The position numbers and the translations under genes are program-made. 8,516 nucleotides of DNA from Alphaproteobacteria bacterium. GTDB taxonomy: Bacteria; Pseudomonadota; Alphaproteobacteria; RF32; CAG-239. The DNA lies in contig JAFUXW010000037.1 in NCBI GenBank assembly GCA_017477035.1, positions 1-8,516 of the forward strand, written 5' to 3'. The notes under the pieces were generated by a model, which was not told where the DNA came from, searched no databases, and saw only the letters and a list, made by a program, of their open reading frames with translations. Within the stretch, counting starts at the first letter, position 1. The number at the start of each line of letters is the position of its first letter. This document shows, piece by piece, positions 6,034-8,516 of this stretch.

Positions 6034-6190
6034 AAGTTAATTTTTTCTTTCAAAAACAATAACATATACCGGCAGCTTCGTTGAAATCTGATTTTTATAT
6101 TTTTTCAATCGCTTGTTACTTTTGAAATTTTAAGAAATAATAAATCTACACAGCTTAGCAGAAAATATCATGTAATTTGCAGATTAAATA

Positions 6191-6218
6191 TTGACAAAAA
6201 AGATACTGATGTTATAAT
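6191..6218 (+). promoter_or_regulatory. Consensus sigma-70 promoter
   Basis: TTGACA (6191-6196) and TATAAT (6213-6218) both match consensus perfectly, with a 16-bp spacer. Transcription would begin near 6225 and give a leader of about 16 nt with GGAGG (6231-6235) five bases before ATG 6241. Confidence 0.75.
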
Positions 6219-6240
6219 AGAACTGTTCTTGGAGGCAGTA

Positions 6241-6609
6241 ATGGAAAATCAGAAATATAAAAAGCTTGAAGCATATTTGTCTGAAATTCTACATCGGTTA
6301 CAAAATCAAAGTGATTTATTACGTTTCAAAGATATTGCCATTTGCATAACAAGTGAAAAAACAAAAAACAAGAATGCACAATATAATTTTCCATCAGATA
6401 CCATTATTTTAGGATTAGAATATTTGAAAAAATATGCCCAAAAGGGAGAAGATGCAGTAGCGGCTATAATTTCACATGAGTTGTCTCATAAGATTTTTCG
6501 TGAGAAATATTCCATTAGTGGCGGAAAAGAAGAAGAAATTTTTGCTGACAATTATGGTCTTATACTGTGCAAAAAGGCCGGGTATAATACAAATATATCA
6601 CTTTGGTAA
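6241..6609 (+). CDS. Segment 1 of the broken gene: M48-like zinc metallopeptidase domain
   Basis: This is the only segment with a proper start (GGAGG at 6231-6235 and ATG 6241; a TTG at 6229 is less likely because it precedes the ribosome site). It codes for 122 residues. AAIISHELSHKIF contains the HExxH zinc site (His79, Glu80, His83), and EEEIFADNYGLILCKKAGYN supplies the third ligand, Glu99, with conserved Asp103, in the M48 pattern. There is no signal peptide or membrane segment, unlike HtpX or YcaL-type M48 proteins. M48-like domains of this compact type hydrolyse peptide bonds; the substrate is unknown. All three zinc ligands are retained before the TAA, but the downstream part of the fold is lost. 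Confidence 0.65.
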   Translation: MENQKYKKLEAYLSEILHRLQNQSDLLRFKDIAICITSEKTKNKNAQYNFPSDTIILGLEYLKKYAQKGEDAVAAIISHELSHKIFREKYSISGGKEEEIFADNYGLILCKKAGYNTNISLW

Positions 6610-6615
6610 AACCCT

Positions 6616-7041
6616 TTGTCGGCAGATATAAATGATGATGAGCATCCTCAACACAAAATAAGACAACTGATAATGCAACGTACTTCAAGAAGTTTGGGGG
6701 AAAATGAAGTTCCTGTCAAATTGTTTAAAGAAATTATTCCAAATGAGCCTTTAGATGAGTACTATCATAATTTATTAAATCAAAGGAAAAAACATAAAAC
6801 AACTGTTTCACCGGTTGTGCATTTAGCCACGGATATTATGGCTAATAATGAGATTGAGGTCAGTTCGCATAACCCTGTAAAATATTTACTTTCATTGAAT
6901 AATTTAAGTAATGAGCATAAATTTTCAATTCAGCGCCTGAATTTGGAAAATTGTACAAATGAAGATACTATAGCATTATTTAATAAATTAAGACAGTCTC
7001 CTACGTTGTTTAATGATGAATTTTTGCTGAAAAAATTTTGA
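6616..7041 (+). pseudogene. Segment 2 of the broken gene: end of the peptidase domain and helical linker
   Basis: This segment continues the same frame two codons after the TAA, with only a TTG as possible start and no ribosome site. DINDDEHPQHKIRQL has the HP-x-x-x-(K)R pattern that closes many M48 domains, which supports continuity with segment 1. The remainder (about 120 residues) is helical and not recognised. It ends at TGA 7039-7041 after LLKKF; TGG (Trp) is the simplest ancestral codon. Confidence 0.55.
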
Positions 7042-7068
7042 GATGGTTTTATTAAACAACAAATCCTT

Positions 7069-8004
7069 ATGGATGATAATTCCTTAAGTTCAGATATTTT
7101 GCAACAACTTGATTCTCATTTCATTAATAGACTTGAGAAAATGACTTCATTTGATGAACAATTAAATGCAGCAGAGCAATTCTTGAATATAGAACATCGT
7201 TGCAGTCAAAGAAAAGATCGTCAAAAAATTAATATTATTTATGCAAATGCACTAAAAAATATTTATAGAACGGATAATGGAAGTTCGGATTATGTCAAAA
7301 ATCTTGAACAGAAACTAAATAAATTATCCGGGAAAATTCACAATGCAGATGTTTTACCTTTGGCAAAAACATTAAAGGATATTTTAAATATAAGTAGTGA
7401 GCATATGTATGTTTTGCAAAATTTTGTAAAACAAAATAGTTTTGAACTTCAACAAATAAGAACAGAAACATTGATAACGGAATGTTTGCTTAATAGCGAC
7501 CAAGCGTTACAAACTGTTAATTATTTAATAAGCAACGATATTCCGGCTTTCCATTTTAAAGGAATTTATGATAAGTCTTTGTCAAAAAATCAGTATTCAT
7601 ATATAGATGCTGAAATGCTAAAAAGCATACATGATGATTGGGCAACGATTGCCCCAAATAAACGAGCAGATTTATTTATTTTATTAATGGAGAATATACC
7701 TGCAGAAAATGCTTCTAAAAAATTATCTCTGTTTATTGATAAAACAGCAGAAAAAAATGATATTTTTAAGCCTATTGTAGATGTGTACTTAAATACTTAT
7801 CCCGCCAAACAACAAAATTCCGTTGTTGCAACAATTATAAGTCATAAAAAACTTGACAAACAACTGGATTATGAAGAATGTTTTAAAATTATTCTGCAAA
7901 ACTCTGGCATCGTGGGACATAATGTGTATGATCTGTTATATCAAACAAAGTCATCTGAAACAATACAGTCATTGCATCGTAACTATGAACCATTATATTC
8001 ATAA
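7069..8004 (+). pseudogene. Segment 3 of the broken gene: long helical region
   Basis: This segment is in the same frame. The first ATG (7069) is nine codons after the TGA, and only weak ribosome-binding sequence precedes it (AACAACAAATCCTT). The 311 residues are rich in Leu, Lys, Asn and Gln with short amphipathic helices, as in an alpha-solenoid, and have no membrane segments. Near the end, NSGIVGHNVYDLL followed by SLHRNYEPLYS and, after the TAA, GEIIYANLFKLGKIL loosely recalls the start of ABC1/UbiB-type kinase domains, but the kinase core itself is absent. This resemblance is weak. It could still be translated alone if the ATG is used, but I consider that unlikely. Confidence 0.5.
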
Positions 8005-8148
8005 GGGGAAATAATCTATGCAAATTTATTTAAATTGGGAAAAATATTATCTCAGTCCTCTAATAAAGATCAGCAAAAACTTGGAAAACACATAAATCAA
8101 TCAATTTTTTTTCATAAAACATCAAAAAGCTGTCAGAGTACTCGCTAA

Positions 8149-8266
8149 AAGCAAGAATTTTACAAATTTGAGTTTTGAGGAGCCTAAATGGCGATACTTT
8201 CGTCTCACCAAGCCTCCTTGTCAAACACGCTTCTTCGCGTGTTCTAATCCACTCACTTTGTTCTTT
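8149..8266. other. Spacer with a 7-bp hairpin and recurring motif
   Basis: A perfect hairpin AACACGC/GCGTGTT (8224-8230/8237-8243) leads into the motif TTCTAATCCAC (8242-8252). The motif is also found at 5983-5993 and, with one base missing, at about 5482-5492. A 19-codon frame with GAGGAG upstream starts at ATG 8188 (MAILSSHQASL...) but has nothing else to support it. The longer plus-strand frame at 8168-8359 runs antisense through the tRNA and is not a gene. Confidence 0.4.
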
Positions 8267-8307
8267 AAAACAGAAAAGGCGGTGATAAACACCGCTTTTT
8301 CTGTTTT
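8267..8307 (-). terminator. Intrinsic terminator of tRNA-Pro
   Basis: AAAACAGAAAAGGCGGTG (8267-8284) pairs with CACCGCTTTTTCTGTTTT (8290-8307) over 18 bp with one G-U or A-C mismatch and a 5-nt loop. The lower stem is A-rich on one side and T-rich on the other, so it can act as a terminator in both directions. It starts 3 nt beyond the tRNA 3' end and is well placed to end its transcript. Confidence 0.75.
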
Positions 8308-8309
8308 AA

Positions 8310-8386
8310 TGGTCGGAGTGACGGGATTCGAACCAGCGACTTCTACGTCCCGAACGTAGCGCTCTACCAGGCTGAGCTACACTCCG
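8310..8386 (-). tRNA. tRNA-Pro (anticodon CGG)
   Basis: The 77-nt minus-strand sequence folds as a full cloverleaf. The acceptor stem is CGGAGTG/CACTCCG, the D arm contains AGCTCAGCCTGGTAGAGC, the anticodon stem CTACG/CGTAG encloses loop TTCGGGA (anticodon at 8352-8350), and the T arm contains GGTTCGAATCC. The discriminator is A and CCA is encoded (8312-8310). The CGGG..A loop and the C1-G72 pair are typical of bacterial tRNA-Pro. It reads CCG codons. A transcription start shortly upstream and the terminator at 8267-8307 suggest a single-gene unit. Confidence 0.97.
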
Positions 8387-8401
8387 TAACTCCCATACCT
8401 T

Positions 8402-8429
8402 TTACTACAAAATTTTTTAAATGCAACAA
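8402..8429 (-). promoter_or_regulatory. Possible promoter of tRNA-Pro
   Basis: On the minus strand TTGTTG (8429-8424) and TAGTAA (8407-8402) are 16 bp apart. The predicted start lies about 10 nt before the tRNA 5' end. The matches are modest and the region is AT-rich, so another placement is possible. Confidence 0.3.
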
Positions 8430-8474
8430 AAATTTTAATTCGATGTAAAAAATATGGAATATTATCAAAATTTA

Positions 8475-8516
8475 TTATTGAACTTCCGGCTGTGGTTCCG
8501 GTTGGTATTCCGCAGG
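8475..8516 (-). CDS. C-terminal end of an unidentified protein (partial)
   Basis: On the minus strand the frame enters from the window edge and reads PAEYQPEPQPEVQ before TAA (8477-8475). The region is locally richer in G+C than its surroundings, and the Pro/Glu/Gln-rich tail is a common type of protein C-terminus. Thirteen residues are too few to name the family. The tRNA lies 88 nt downstream in the same direction. Confidence 0.4.
   Translation of the reverse strand, partial: PAEYQPEPQPEVQ

Larger units (their letters stand above)
5708..6190. other. Gene-free AT-rich stretch
   Basis: No intact gene is supported here. A 30-codon frame at 5733-5825 (ATG with a weak AGAAG upstream) has no recognisable features. 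The stretch contains the minus-strand hairpin and T-tract at 5816-5853 and the repeat-like block described separately. From about 6045 to 6190 I see only AT-rich spacer leading to the next promoter. Confidence 0.6.
6241..8148 (+). pseudogene. Decayed large gene: M48-type metallopeptidase domain plus long helical region
   Basis: One reading frame runs from ATG 6241 to TAA 8146-8148 (635 codons). It is broken only by in-frame stops TAA 6607-6609, TGA 7039-7041 and probably TAA 8002-8004, with no frameshift. Coding-like sequence continues across the first two stops, where no start codon with a ribosome site follows. The original protein would carry an N-terminal zinc peptidase domain (about residues 1-150) and several hundred helical, Lys/Asn/Leu-rich residues of unknown function. 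Each stop is one base from a sense codon (for example CAA to TAA, TGG to TGA). TGA ends the prepilin gene normally, so recoding is unlikely. The promoter and ribosome site are intact, so the first segment may still be made. Sequencing error is the main alternative. Past 8002 the frame could instead be spacer. Confidence 0.7.

Noticed and set aside
8020..8097. 25-codon frame starting at ATG 8020 with AAGGGG upstream
   Set aside because: The spacing is plausible but there is no recognisable content, and the other frame here continues the broken gene more convincingly.
2541..8148. Genetic code change (stop codons read as sense)
   Set aside because: TAG ends rnhB and the YgjV gene, TGA ends the prepilin gene and TAA ends lemA, so all three work as stops. 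Three different stops interrupt genes, which suits mutation better.
8168..8359. 63-codon plus-strand frame ending in TGFEPATSTSRT
   Set aside because: Its end is the antisense reading of the tRNA-Pro T arm and anticodon region, a well-known false gene call.
1..8516. CRISPR array, insertion sequence or phage genes
   Set aside because: No regularly spaced direct repeats, transposase or integrase motifs, or terminal inverted repeats with target duplications were seen.

Overview
The window is AT-rich (about two thirds A+T by eye) and bacterial. It has sigma-70-type promoters, Shine-Dalgarno sites and one tRNA with an encoded CCA. A prepilin with the core SGRSMIEMLGVLAIIGIL points to the uncultured, AT-rich, host-associated Alphaproteobacteria in which I know this prepilin type. 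That placement is an inference. Several reading frames are broken by single in-frame stops, so the genome looks partly eroded, or the assembly carries point errors.

Layout. Positions 1-78 hold the 3' end of an unidentified gene. A good promoter then drives a two-gene unit: lemA (175-717) and a DUF2207/YciQ-type membrane protein (721-2475). This pairing is common in bacteria and probably acts at the inner membrane. Next is a rhodanese-like gene interrupted by an amber codon (2541-2852). Positions 2874-3146 contain a promoter, several hairpins and a strong intrinsic terminator ending 28 nt before the start codon of the prepilin gene (3175-3954). The promoter, structured RNA, terminator and gene order looks like an attenuator or riboswitch-type leader that I cannot assign to a known class. 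rnhB (4039-4668, RNase HII) has its own promoter. It converges with a minus-strand gene for a YgjV-family inner-membrane protein (4829-5341).

From 5342 to 6240 there is no intact gene. The stretch holds a dyad and possible promoter for the YgjV gene, a start-less gene remnant (5489-5707), a perfect 14-bp hairpin with a minus-strand T-tract, and a minus-strand block that looks like a repeated intergenic element. A consensus promoter (TTGACA, 16 bp, TATAAT) at 6191-6218 then precedes a large broken gene. Its frame stays open from 6241 to 8148 except for three internal stops, and its N-terminus is an M48-type zinc metallopeptidase domain. The right edge has a minus-strand tRNA-Pro(CGG) with an adjoining terminator and the last codons of another minus-strand gene.

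The two best candidates for something undescribed are the structured leader of the prepilin gene and the pair of palindromes inside the prepilin signal region. The decayed metallopeptidase gene behind a perfect promoter is the clearest sign of gene erosion.
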